This document shows positions 1 to 6,229 of a DNA stretch of 18,436 nt, in pieces. How positions within the stretch are numbered: position 1 is the stretch's first letter; each line of letters opens with the position of its first letter. Where the stretch lies: the NCBI GenBank assembly GCA_016293065.1, contig JAEDEY010000037.1:1-18436 (forward strand). The letters are read 5' to 3'. Below the pieces are notes generated by a model. The model was given only the letters and a program-made list of their open reading frames with translations, did not search any database and was not told the origin of the DNA. Source of the stretch: Bacteroidales bacterium (GTDB taxonomy: Bacteria; Bacteroidota; Bacteroidia; Bacteroidales; UBA3663). A program made the position numbers and the translations under genes.

Positions 1-27
1 TGCCTGTCCATCACCGTGAAAAAGGGT

Positions 28-46
28 GTTAACGTTAACTGTTAAC
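28..46. repeat. Triple GTTAAC repeat left of the RhuM remnant
   Basis: GTTAAC occurs at 28-33, 34-39 and 41-46, immediately before the conserved RhuM-like frame. The third copy supplies the TAA that closes that frame. Together with the GTGTTAAG copies on the other side it brackets the remnant. Confidence 0.7.
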
Positions 47-258
47 TCGATGCGATTTTTGAAAACATTGCCGATGAGGACGTATGGCTGACGCAGCAGC
101 AGTTGGCTGTTATCTATTGCACTACGAAACAGAATGTGAGTCAGCATATTGACAACATTCTTACTGATGGTGAATTGGATGAAAATCTAACTGTAAAGAA
201 TTTCTTGACAGTTCGTCAAGAGGGCAAACGTCAAGTGCAGCGAGACAATAAGATGTGA
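46..258 (+). pseudogene. Remnant of a RhuM-family DNA-binding protein
   Basis: Translated in the frame ending at the TGA at 256-258, this stretch gives about 70 residues containing VWLTQQQLAVIY, TTKQNVSQHIDNIL, GELDENLTVKNFLTV and EGKRQVQR. These resemble the N-terminal helix-turn-helix part of RhuM/virulence-type proteins found in many accessory islands. The frame is closed upstream by a TAA at 43-45 and no ATG precedes the conserved block. Intact family members run to roughly 300 residues, so both the start and most of the C-terminus are missing. It is read as a decayed fragment of a mobile or accessory gene. Family membership is recognised from memory of the motif and was not searched. Confidence 0.72.
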
Positions 259-260
259 AG

Positions 261-290
261 GTGTTAAGATGTATAGTGTTAAGTGTTAAG
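261..290. repeat. Triple GTGTTAAG repeat right of the RhuM remnant
   Basis: GTGTTAAG is present at 261-268, 276-283 and 283-290 (the last two share one base), starting three bases after the remnant's stop codon. The sequence is similar to the GTGTTAAC at 26-33 on the other side. Function unknown; it may mark a junction left by deletion or insertion. Confidence 0.65.
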
Positions 291-367
291 CGTAGTGCTT
301 TGCACTGATTGTTGATTACTGATTCTTTTGCAGAAAACGACGCTAAGGTCGGACACAGACCCCTCGT

Positions 368-413
368 TTGTCCGGACAACTATTGTCTATAGCAAAAAAA
401 TAGAGTATCTTTG
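368..413 (+). promoter_or_regulatory. Orphan promoter with an adjacent perfect palindrome
   Basis: A TATCTTTG -7 box lies at 406-413 with a TTG at 384-386, a 19-base spacer, which fits the Bacteroidetes sigma-A pattern closely. Just upstream is the perfect 12-bp palindrome TTGTCCGGACAA (368-379), placed where a repressor or activator could bind. No convincing gene follows on this strand. A reading frame of 33 codons (429-530) and a hairpin at 471-501 lie downstream, then the 3' end of the convergent permease gene. The interval 259-553 holds nothing else I recognise. Confidence 0.55.
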
Positions 414-470
414 CACCGTGATTCCGATGGTAATTCTCTGCCTCTATGACGAGGACGATGAGGAGCCATT

Positions 471-501
471 GAGGACTCTTCAAGGCGCCACGAAGAGCCT
501 C
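471..501 (+). other. Hairpin downstream of the orphan promoter
   Basis: GAGG-A-CTCTTC (471-481) can pair with GAAGAGCCTC (492-501), a 10-bp stem with one bulged A and a 10-base loop containing GGCGCC. The following tract is A-rich, not T-rich, so it is not a normal terminator on the plus strand. It may be part of a short structured transcript from the promoter at 384-413. Confidence 0.4.
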
Positions 502-553
502 AGATCAAGAAAAAAAACTGATGAGTGACATGTTCAAACGACCCAAAACATTT

Positions 554-1846
554 TTACTTTTCTTTCTCTTTAGGAAGAATAAGATTGAGCAAAACGGCAA
601 GAAGGAAGACTACAGCAACGCAGTTCTCGGCAAAGACTGTCTGGACAATCTTGGGGAAGATGGCAAAGAGGCCTGTTGCTTGAGTGAAGCCCAAGCCGAC
701 ACTGAGAGAAAGGCTGACGATAATCATGTTGCGCTGAGAGAAGCCCGACTTTGCCAACATGCCGAAGCCAGCGAAGAGGATGCTGCCGAACATCATGATG
801 GTGCAGCCGCCAAGCACAGGCTGGGGAATGGTGGTAAGTATGGTGCCAACGGCAGGGAACAGACCTCCGATGATCATGATGGCGGCTCCGATGGCGATGG
901 TCGAGCGGTTGATGACCTTCGACATTGTAGCGAGACCTACGTTCTGCGAAAAAGATGTGATAGGAGTGCAGCCGAACAATCCTGCTACAGTGCTCACGAA
1001 TCCGTCACAGGCTACCGACGACCCCATCTCTCGTTTGTGCACGTTTCTGCCAAGGGCTCCTGAGCAGATAGCTGAGGTATCGCCAATGGTCTCGGTGGCA
1101 GAGACTAGATAGACGCAAACGATGGCAAGGATGGCATCGAGATGGAACTCTGGGGTGAAAGGCATGAACGAAGGAAGAGCCACTACATCGACCTGATTGA
1201 GAGCACTGAAATCAACTACTCCCATACAGACAGAAAGGACATAGCCGACTGCAAGTCCGACGAGGACAGAGAGCGAACGCAGGAATCCGCGTGCAAAGAC
1301 CTGGGTGACAAGGCAAGCAAGGAGCGTCACACTGCCGATGATCCAGTTGTTGGCACTTCCGAAATCGGCTGCTCCCTGACCACCGGCAAAGCTGTTGGCA
1401 CCGATAGGCAGGAGAGAGAACCCGATGGCAGTTACCACCGTGGCAGCTACGACATGAGGAATGAGCTTGGTCCACTTGTTAGGGAAGAGACCCAGACAGC
1501 CTTCTACCAGACCGCCGACGATGACTGCACCCATCAACGTGCCCATGCCCTGGGTTGTGGCAATGGCAATGGCGAGCGAGAGGAAGGTGAAGCTGATGCC
1601 CATGACGATAGGCAGACGAGAGCCAATGCGCCAGATAGGATAGAGCTGCACCAAGGTACCGATACCCGCGATGATCATACAGTTCTGGACCAGAGCACTG
1701 CTCGTCGCGGTGCCTATGCCCACGACATTGGCCAGGATGATGATGGGAGTGATGTTTGCCACAAACATGGCGAGCACGTGCTGCAAGCCGAAAGGAATGG
1801 CCTTGAGGACAGGCACTCGTCCGTCGAGTTCGTAAATTGATGCCAT
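554..1846 (-). CDS. pbuX: Xanthine/uracil permease, NCS2 family
   Basis: This 430-residue, strongly hydrophobic protein is a nucleobase:cation symporter of the NCS2 family, expected in the inner membrane to take up xanthine (possibly other purines or uracil). It has the first-helix QH motif (residues 22-23). Candidate substrate-binding residues line up with those known in XanQ: E252 in ATETIGD, D281 in CDGF, and N302 in the block GLFGCTPITSFSQNVG. Length is normal for the family. It starts 12 bases after the stop codon of xpt, on the same strand, so the two form an uptake-plus-salvage operon, and this pairing is the main reason for choosing xanthine as substrate. No strong terminator follows; only a weak AT-rich hairpin lies around 525-550. 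The gene symbol is by analogy with Bacillus. Confidence 0.85.
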   Translation of the reverse strand: MASIYELDGRVPVLKAIPFGLQHVLAMFVANITPIIILANVVGIGTATSSALVQNCMIIAGIGTLVQLYPIWRIGSRLPIVMGISFTFLSLAIAIATTQGMGTLMGAVIVGGLVEGCLGLFPNKWTKLIPHVVAATVVTAIGFSLLPIGANSFAGGQGAADFGSANNWIIGSVTLLACLVTQVFARGFLRSLSVLVGLAVGYVLSVCMGVVDFSALNQVDVVALPSFMPFTPEFHLDAILAIVCVYLVSATETIGDTSAICSGALGRNVHKREMGSSVACDGFVSTVAGLFGCTPITSFSQNVGLATMSKVINRSTIAIGAAIMIIGGLFPAVGTILTTIPQPVLGGCTIMMFGSILFAGFGMLAKSGFSQRNMIIVSLSLSVGLGFTQATGLFAIFPKIVQTVFAENCVAVVFLLAVLLNLILPKEKEK

Positions 1847-1858
1847 AATAGGATAACG

Positions 1859-2479
1859 TTATTGAGGTTTGAGATTGGTGTTGGTCAGTTCTTTCACAGG
1901 CTGAGGGCGGAACTTGATGGTTTGAGTCTGCCAGTCCATACTCTCGATGATGGCGATCGACTCGACCTTATAGCCCTCGCTACGCAGAGTGGCGCCACCC
2001 TTCTGCTGTCCTTTCTCGATAGCGATGCCTATGCCAGCCACCTTGCCACCAGCCTGTTTCACGAGGTCGATGAGCGAATGGGCAGCCTCGCCATCGGCAA
2101 GGAAGTCATCGACGATGAGCACTTTGTCGGTATCGTGGAGATAGGGCTTCGAGATGAAGACATTGTTATTCTTCTTGTGGGTGAATGAATAGGCGTGCGA
2201 GATATACTTATCGTCTGTGCTGTTGGCAGTCTCGCTCTTCTTGGCAAAAACCACAGGCACGTCATAGAGATTGCCAAGCAGAGTGGCGATGGCAATACCG
2301 CTTGCCTCGATAGTCAGAATCTTGTTCACTTCCACACCCTGGAATCGACGTTTGAACTCGTATGCCATCTGGCGCATGATATCGATATCGATCTGGTGGT
2401 TAAGGAAACTATCCACCTTGAGGATGTTGCCCTCCTTGATGACCCCATCGGTCAGGATCTTTTCTTCTAAAAAATTCAT
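1859..2479 (-). CDS. xpt: Xanthine phosphoribosyltransferase
   Basis: This 206-residue cytosolic enzyme converts xanthine and PRPP to XMP, feeding GMP synthesis. It shows the type I phosphoribosyltransferase PRPP loop VLIVDDFLADGEA at residues 120-132, the Xpt-typical VDSFLNHQID at 22-31, and IEASGIA around 58-64. It is close in length and sequence to Bacillus Xpt (about 194 residues), with a slightly longer C-terminus. It is the first gene of a two-gene operon with the xanthine permease 12 bases downstream. The upstream region has a -7 box and an inverted repeat instead of a recognisable purine riboswitch. The start at 2479 gives the usual Xpt N-terminus. Confidence 0.93.
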   Translation of the reverse strand: MNFLEEKILTDGVIKEGNILKVDSFLNHQIDIDIMRQMAYEFKRRFQGVEVNKILTIEASGIAIATLLGNLYDVPVVFAKKSETANSTDDKYISHAYSFTHKKNNNVFISKPYLHDTDKVLIVDDFLADGEAAHSLIDLVKQAGGKVAGIGIAIEKGQQKGGATLRSEGYKVESIAIIESMDWQTQTIKFRPQPVKELTNTNLKPQ

Positions 2480-2506
2480 GTTGTTTAGTTATTATCTTGC
2501 GTGTAA

Positions 2507-2554
2507 TTTTCTGTTCTCTCCCATGAACCTTGGGATTTACAGAAAACAAAGTTA
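2507..2554 (-). promoter_or_regulatory. Promoter and inverted repeat of the xpt operon
   Basis: On the minus strand a TAACTTTG -7 box (plus-strand 2547-2554) is followed directly by TTTTCTGT (2546-2539), matched exactly by ACAGAAAA (2514-2507). Inside lie CCCA and TGGG (2534-2531 and 2523-2520), giving an 8-bp outer and a 4-bp inner arm separated by a small internal loop. The repeat spans the expected transcription start. It could therefore be a repressor operator in DNA or, if transcription begins early enough, a leader hairpin about 28 bases before the start codon. No good -33 box is seen. Regulation by a purine signal is inference. Confidence 0.5.
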
Positions 2555-2809
2555 TGGAAAAAACACATTTGTTTATATATAATAACAAATTTTTGTGAAA
2601 ATAATCATGATTTTTTTGGCGAGACAGTGCATTATGGGCAAAGATGTGACAAAACAACAGCCCTTAACAATAAAAAGCAGATAGTATGCACAAACAGCAC
2701 TCACACCTCAGACAACAACAAAACATGGCTGAAAACAACCGGTCATAGATGTAAAAATCATAATAAATGGTGATAATTGAACCAAAAAATCGCTAAATAT
2801 TATCAAAAA

Positions 2810-2884
2810 ATGGTAGTAATGCATAAATCTACCATATAATTGCAATGATAATTGTTGGAAATTAAAAATAAATATTTATCTTTG
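2810..2884 (+). promoter_or_regulatory. Rubrerythrin promoter with upstream inverted repeat
   Basis: The -7 box TATCTTTG is at 2877-2884 and a TTG -33 element at 2855-2857, with a 19-base spacer. Upstream, ATGGTAG (2810-2816) and CTACCAT (2829-2835) form a perfect 7-bp inverted repeat with a 12-base centre, positioned as a possible regulator site for an oxidative-stress gene. The rest of the interval 2555-2809 is AT-rich and shows nothing I can assign. Confidence 0.65.
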
Positions 2885-2932
2885 CACCGAAAAAAATTAG
2901 TATTAACAAAATAACAAAAAACAGATACAATT

Positions 2933-3496
2933 ATGGCTAAATGGATTTGTCCAGTCTGCGGTTATGTTCACGAAGGTGATACCGCACCAGAACAGTGCCC
3001 TCAGTGCAAAGTTCCAGGTTCAAAGTTCAAGAAGATGGAAGAAGATAAGGGTCTTCAGTTCGTAACAGAGCATGAGCTAGGTATTCAGTCTGCTATTCCT
3101 GCAGGTGAGGAGGGCGACTTCGTTCGTCAGGGCTTGAAGGATCACTTCATGGGTGAGTGCACAGAGGTTGGTATGTACATTGCAATGAGCCGTCAGGCTG
3201 ATCGTGAGGGTTATCCTGAAGTTGCAGAAGCTTTCAAGCGTTATGCTTTGGAGGAGGCTGAGCACGCTGCACGTTTCGCTGAGATGCTCGGTGAGGTAGT
3301 TTGGGATACCAAGACTAACGTAGAGAAGCGTATGCTCGCTGAGGAAGGCGCTTGCGCTGGCAAGATGGAAATTGCAAAGGTTGCAAAGAAGCTCAACCTC
3401 GACGCTATCCACGATTCAGTTCATGAGATGGCAAAGGATGAGGCTCGTCATGGTGCTGGTTTCCAGGGCTTGTTCAACCGCTACTTCAAGAAATAA
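2933..3496 (+). CDS. rbr: Rubrerythrin, rubredoxin-first (reverse) type
   Basis: This 187-residue cytosolic protein is expected to reduce hydrogen peroxide with electrons from NAD(P)H via redox partners, protecting an anaerobe from oxygen. The N-terminus is a rubredoxin-like iron site with CPVC (C6, C9) and CPQC (C22, C25). The rest is a ferritin-like four-helix domain with two ExxH motifs (E108-H111 and E170-H173) and further likely diiron ligands at E75, E78 and E138. Classical rubrerythrins carry the rubredoxin part at the C-terminus, so this is the reversed order known from clostridial NADH-peroxidase-type proteins. Codons are strongly biased to GGT, CGT, GCT and AAG, suggesting high expression. 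The gene is monocistronic, with its own promoter and terminator. Confidence 0.93.
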   Translation: MAKWICPVCGYVHEGDTAPEQCPQCKVPGSKFKKMEEDKGLQFVTEHELGIQSAIPAGEEGDFVRQGLKDHFMGECTEVGMYIAMSRQADREGYPEVAEAFKRYALEEAEHAARFAEMLGEVVWDTKTNVEKRMLAEEGACAGKMEIAKVAKKLNLDAIHDSVHEMAKDEARHGAGFQGLFNRYFKK

Positions 3497-3529
3497 TAGG
3501 TTATAGGTTACTTATAAGATTTTTTTTGA

Positions 3530-3570
3530 GAAAGGTTGCAGGGGTTATCCTTGCAGCCTTTCTTTTTTTT
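3530..3570 (+). terminator. Terminator of the rubrerythrin gene
   Basis: GAAAGG (3530-3535) pairs with CCTTTC (3557-3562), continued inward by TGCA/TGCA and GG/CC pairs, and is followed by eight T (3563-3570). This is a strong intrinsic terminator. A weaker AT hairpin plus T-run (about 3501-3527) precedes it. Confidence 0.9.
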
Positions 3571-3590
3571 ACCGAGCATAGAAGCGAAAC

Positions 3591-3643
3591 AATATGTTAT
3601 ATAACATAATGGCATGATGAAATAATATGTTATGCAACATATT
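3591..3643. promoter_or_regulatory. Pair of palindromic operator-like sites
   Basis: Two near-identical inverted repeats occur. AATATGTT-ATAT-AACATAAT lies at 3591-3610 (perfect over 3593-3608), and AATATGTT-ATGC-AACATATT at 3624-3643 (8-bp perfect arms). Their centres are 33 bp apart, about three helical turns, and both lie just upstream of the promoter at 3667-3697. This looks like a tandem site for a dimeric regulator. The regulator is not identifiable from the sequence. Confidence 0.6.
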
Positions 3644-3666
3644 TCGGTATTTTTCGATTAATAATC

Positions 3667-3697
3667 TTTGCCATTGTTATATTTTGCTGTATCTTTG
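3667..3697 (+). promoter_or_regulatory. Promoter of a putative small RNA
   Basis: TTTG at 3667-3670, a 19-base spacer, then TATCTTTG at 3690-3697: a near-ideal Bacteroidetes promoter. Transcription would start around 3702-3704. No credible protein-coding gene follows before the terminator at 3856-3892. Confidence 0.75.
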
Positions 3698-3701
3698 CAA
3701 C

Positions 3702-3892
3702 ACAATCAAGTAAAAACAAAGTAGATTTACTTGAAAGTACAAACCATCTTAATAATCTTAAATTTCCACTATAGAAAACACGATATAGGATTTGCTTGTG
3801 AAAGTCGATCTATATCATTTAGAATTAATTAGACAAAAAGTTTTTGTAGCAAAAGATAGCGCGTCAGGTATTGATGCGCTATTTTATTTTTT
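3702..3892 (+). ncRNA. Putative structured small RNA, about 190 nt
   Basis: A short transcription unit has its own promoter and terminator and no convincing reading frame. Predicted helices in order: TCAAGTAAA/TTTACTTGA (3706-3714 with 3726-3734, 9 bp, 11-base loop); GATATAG/CTATATC (3782-3788 with 3810-3816); ACAAAAA-G-TTTTTGT (3833-3847); and the terminator stem at 3856-3882. The segment 3735-3781 is predicted mostly open and could be a target-binding region. The length is similar to 6S RNA, but I see no long closing helix pairing the two ends, and it does not match tmRNA, RNase P or SRP RNA features I know. Upstream twin operators suggest regulated expression. The transcript ends are estimates. 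Confidence 0.6.
3856..3892 (+). terminator. Terminator of the putative small RNA
   Basis: ATAGCGCGTCA (3856-3866) pairs with TGATGCGCTAT (3872-3882) through 11 consecutive pairs including one G-T, with a 5-base loop, followed by TTTTATTTTTT. This is a strong intrinsic terminator. Confidence 0.9.
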
Positions 3893-3924
3893 CATATTCC
3901 AAATTGGTTGTCTTCATATAACAA

Positions 3925-3968
3925 AATCCTGAAAAGCATCATTTGAAACATGACATCCTTTCAGGATT
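3925..3968 (-). terminator. Inverted repeat, probable terminator of hpf
   Basis: AATCCTGAAA (3925-3934) and TTTCAGGATT (3959-3968) form a perfect 10-bp inverted repeat with a 24-base loop. It lies 50 bases past the hpf stop codon. On the minus strand it is followed by TTTTGTT, which fits a modest intrinsic terminator. The long loop is atypical, so another role is possible. The rest of 3893-4018 is unassigned. Confidence 0.5.
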
Positions 3969-4018
3969 GGGTTATTAATAATAAACTACTTTATGAGAAA
4001 TTGTGATGAGTCTAACCA

Positions 4019-4294
4019 TCAAACTTTGTTTTTTTTCTTTTCAATCTGAGTCTTGATAGCATCGACAACACCATCGATAGCTTCTTCGAAAGTATCGGCG
4101 ACCTTCTCGGCGTGAAGACCTCCGATCTTCAATGTTACTTCCTTATTGTTGGCAGTCTGAGGCTTTGTGACCTTGAAAACAACCTCTGCTGTCTCTGCAT
4201 CAATAAAACGCTCAAGTTTTCCAACTTTCTTTTCTGTGTATTCAGTAAGCTTTTCAGTAGCGTCAAACTTAATTGACTGAATCGTGATCTTCAT
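4019..4294 (-). CDS. hpf: Ribosome hibernation promoting factor, short form
   Basis: This 91-residue protein belongs to the HPF/YfiA (S30AE) family, which binds the 30S decoding region and helps inactivate ribosomes in starvation or stationary phase. It begins MKITIQSIKFDATEKL, has the EKKVGKLERF helix, a basic middle, and the family's second-half pattern HAEKVADTFEEAIDGVVDAI before a lysine-rich tail. It lacks the extra C-terminal domain of long HPF, so 100S dimer formation would need another factor. The frame is open to 4411, but the start at 4294 is chosen because it gives the family N-terminus and is preceded by AAAGGAGG seven bases upstream. Its promoter at 4369-4400 also lies inside the longer frame. 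It is a single-gene unit. Confidence 0.9.
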   Translation of the reverse strand: MKITIQSIKFDATEKLTEYTEKKVGKLERFIDAETAEVVFKVTKPQTANNKEVTLKIGGLHAEKVADTFEEAIDGVVDAIKTQIEKKKNKV

Positions 4295-4300
4295 GCTAAA

Positions 4301-4310
4301 ACCTCCTTTA
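4301..4310 (-). promoter_or_regulatory. Strong Shine-Dalgarno of hpf
   Basis: On the minus strand TAAAGGAGGT (4310-4301) lies seven bases before the ATG at 4294-4292, when measured from AGGAGG. It is near-perfectly complementary to the 3' end of 16S rRNA. The other genes I checked here (xpt, rubrerythrin, peptidase, sigma factor) have no such sequence, so it decides the start and stands out. Confidence 0.85.
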
Positions 4311-4368
4311 ATGTTAATAATTAGTAGTACTGGCAAACTGACGAATGACTCGTAGCAGATTGTCAAGG

Positions 4369-4400
4369 CAAATATAAAGCCTTTAGTTATGACTTCCAAA
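4369..4400 (-). promoter_or_regulatory. Promoter of hpf
   Basis: Reading the minus strand, TTTG (4400-4397), a 20-base spacer and TATATTTG (4376-4369) form a good promoter. Transcription would start near 4362-4364, giving a leader of roughly 70 bases that contains the strong Shine-Dalgarno. Confidence 0.7.
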
Positions 4401-4553
4401 TTTTTCGACATGTTTTTAATAAATATTTACAAATAATACTCGAAAATATGTTATACACCATGTTTTTGCCGTTCTATTTTACATATATCAAATATCATAT
4501 TGAACGAATATATGAATAAATGATGAAAAAATGATAATTTTATTTGCATAAAT

Positions 4554-4584
4554 TTTGTAGAAATAAGAATAATCTTTACATTTG
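4554..4584 (+). promoter_or_regulatory. Promoter of the M28 peptidase gene
   Basis: TTTG at 4554-4557, a 19-base spacer and TACATTTG at 4577-4584. Transcription would begin at about 4590, after the first in-frame ATG at 4587, which supports the internal start at 4617. The stretch 4401-4553 is very AT-rich and contains a single ATATGTT half-site at 4446-4452, but nothing else I can name. Confidence 0.7.
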
Positions 4585-4616
4585 CGATGTTATTGGGTAT
4601 ATATTTAATCACAAGC

Positions 4617-6170
4617 ATGAAATTTAGACAATTGTTTGCTGCAGGCCTCATCTCGGTTGCAGCAATTGGCGCAAATGCGCAAGACATGAAAGCAGAGAAG
4701 AAGATTGCCGAACTCGGCACAACCGACAATCAGACATGGAACTATCTCTCGACAATGACCAGCCGCTTTGGCGGACGTCTGTTGGGCAGCTCGGCATACG
4801 AAGCTGCTGCACAATGGATGATCAACGAATTCAAGAAACTTGGCATCGAGGCACATCTTGAAGAAGGAGGCACCGTGCCTGTTGGCTTCGACCGAGGTCC
4901 ATGGTTTGGCAAGGCTATGGGTGCTGTCAACGAGGAACTGCACTTTGCCACACCATCGTGCACATCGGGCACTCCAGGCCGTGTGAGAGGACACGTCGTG
5001 ATAGAGCCACAGAGCCGGCGAGAGTTTGAAGCCATCAAAGGCAAAGTCAAAGGAGCATGGGTTCTGGTGAGCGGCACCAACAGTGGCTGGCCAATCTATT
5101 TCAATGCACAGGAAGACTCCATCCGCAACAAAATCAAGGCCGAGAACGACTCGATAGAAGCACAGAACAGGAAGGTGATGGAAAAAGCACGCGAGGAAGG
5201 CCGACGTCCCGATCCAGGTGACATCGATCCAACAAAGAGCCGTCCAGGGCTTTATGCACGCGAACTGATTGAAGCTGGAGCACTTGGTTTCATCCAGAGC
5301 TCAGAGTCTCCAATACGCGTGCTCTACGACCGTCCGATGATGGAAGACTCTTCATTCAGTTTCGACCAGCTTCCTCATCATGCCGACATCAAGCTCGATG
5401 CTGCTCAGTATCGCAAGATTTACGATGCTGTCAAGGGCAAGAAAGACATCTGGCTTGAATTTGACATCCGCAATCATTTCCGTCCAGGACCAATCAAATG
5501 GTATAATGTAGTGGCTACAATCCCAGGTACCAAGAAACCCGACGAGACTGTAATCATCTCTGGTCACCTCGACTCGTTCGATGCTGGCACAGGAGCCGTT
5601 GACTGCGGCACAGGCATTGGAGTGGTGCTTGGTGCAGCTCATCTGATTGCCAACAGCGGTGTAAAGCCAAAGCGCACCATCAAGTTTGTAGCCTTCGCTG
5701 GAGAAGAATTTGGCCTATGGGGTGCACAGGCTTACTGCAAGAAGCATGAAAAAGAAATCGACAAGATAGTGAATCTCTTTAACCGAGATGGCGGTCCTAC
5801 AGCATGTGTAGGCATGAATGTGCCAGAAACATGGTACGACGACATCAAGAAAATAGCAGAGCCAATGACCAATCTTTGGGACTTCGAGTTCAAGGTAGAT
5901 AAATCTGCTCCTCGTCGCAAAGTGAGCAAGATGGGTGGCACGGATGCTACGGTATTCGGCATGAAGGGAGTGCCTTGTGTCGAACTTCGCAATGCCGACA
6001 TCAATGGCTATGGATTCGAATATCAAGAGATATGGCACACCGAGAATGACATCCTCAACAAATCGTTCCAGGACTATATGGAGCAAGCTGCCACTGCTAC
6101 TGCTATCATGACAGTTGGCATCGCTACTCTCGACAAGGCTTTGCCTCGCGAAGGTGTATATGAGAAATAA
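4617..6170 (+). CDS. Exported M28-family zinc aminopeptidase/carboxypeptidase
   Basis: This 517-residue protein has a signal peptide (basic MKFRQ, hydrophobic core, ANA-Q cleavage near residue 21) and should act in the periplasm or outside. The M28 catalytic domain shows the di-zinc ligands in order: H317 and D319 in SGHLDSFDAG, D329 in AVDCGTG, E363-E364 in FAGEEFGLWGA, D391 in NRDGGP and H474 in WHTEND. The region 85-260 holds an inserted PA-like segment, as in plasma glutamate carboxypeptidase-type members. It probably trims peptides for amino acid uptake; the exact specificity cannot be read. The start at 4617 is preferred over 4587 because it gives a clean signal peptide and fits the promoter. 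The gene is monocistronic with a terminator at 6199-6229. Confidence 0.88.
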   Translation: MKFRQLFAAGLISVAAIGANAQDMKAEKKIAELGTTDNQTWNYLSTMTSRFGGRLLGSSAYEAAAQWMINEFKKLGIEAHLEEGGTVPVGFDRGPWFGKAMGAVNEELHFATPSCTSGTPGRVRGHVVIEPQSRREFEAIKGKVKGAWVLVSGTNSGWPIYFNAQEDSIRNKIKAENDSIEAQNRKVMEKAREEGRRPDPGDIDPTKSRPGLYARELIEAGALGFIQSSESPIRVLYDRPMMEDSSFSFDQLPHHADIKLDAAQYRKIYDAVKGKKDIWLEFDIRNHFRPGPIKWYNVVATIPGTKKPDETVIISGHLDSFDAGTGAVDCGTGIGVVLGAAHLIANSGVKPKRTIKFVAFAGEEFGLWGAQAYCKKHEKEIDKIVNLFNRDGGPTACVGMNVPETWYDDIKKIAEPMTNLWDFEFKVDKSAPRRKVSKMGGTDATVFGMKGVPCVELRNADINGYGFEYQEIWHTENDILNKSFQDYMEQAATATAIMTVGIATLDKALPREGVYEK

Positions 6171-6198
6171 ACGAAATCTAATAATTGGCGACAAAATG

Positions 6199-6229
6199 AA
6201 AAGCTTGAGGGTAACCTCAGGCTTTTTTT
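6199..6229 (+). terminator. Terminator of the M28 peptidase gene
   Basis: AAGCTTGAGG (6201-6210), a GTAA loop and CCTCAGGCTT (6215-6224, one G-T pair) make a hairpin merging into a run of seven T. Its T-run touches the first Pho-box-like repeat of the next gene. Confidence 0.88.

Noticed and set aside
554..1840. Long plus-strand frames opposite the permease gene (for example 521-1063 and 1142-1840)
   Set aside because: They are antisense shadows with low-complexity charged translations; the minus-strand frame is a clear NCS2 permease.
2480..2560. A classical purine riboswitch before xpt
   Set aside because: The leader is only about 60-65 bases and lacks the three-way junction and its conserved core; only the simple inverted repeat is seen.
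3702..3892. Identification of the small RNA as 6S RNA from its length
   Set aside because: No long helix joining the 5' and 3' ends with a central bubble can be drawn; only separate local hairpins are visible.
3798..3932. A 44-codon frame from GTG running through the small RNA region
   Set aside because: It passes straight through the terminator hairpin and T-run at 3856-3892, has no ATG and no similarity I recognise.
4295..4411. N-terminal extension of hpf to the ATG at 4411
   Set aside because: It contains the hpf promoter and the strong Shine-Dalgarno, and the extra residues do not look like the family; the start at 4294 is preferred.
4482..4514. Inverted repeat CATATAT ... ATATATG before the M28 gene
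   Set aside because: Very AT-rich and easily expected by chance in this sequence.
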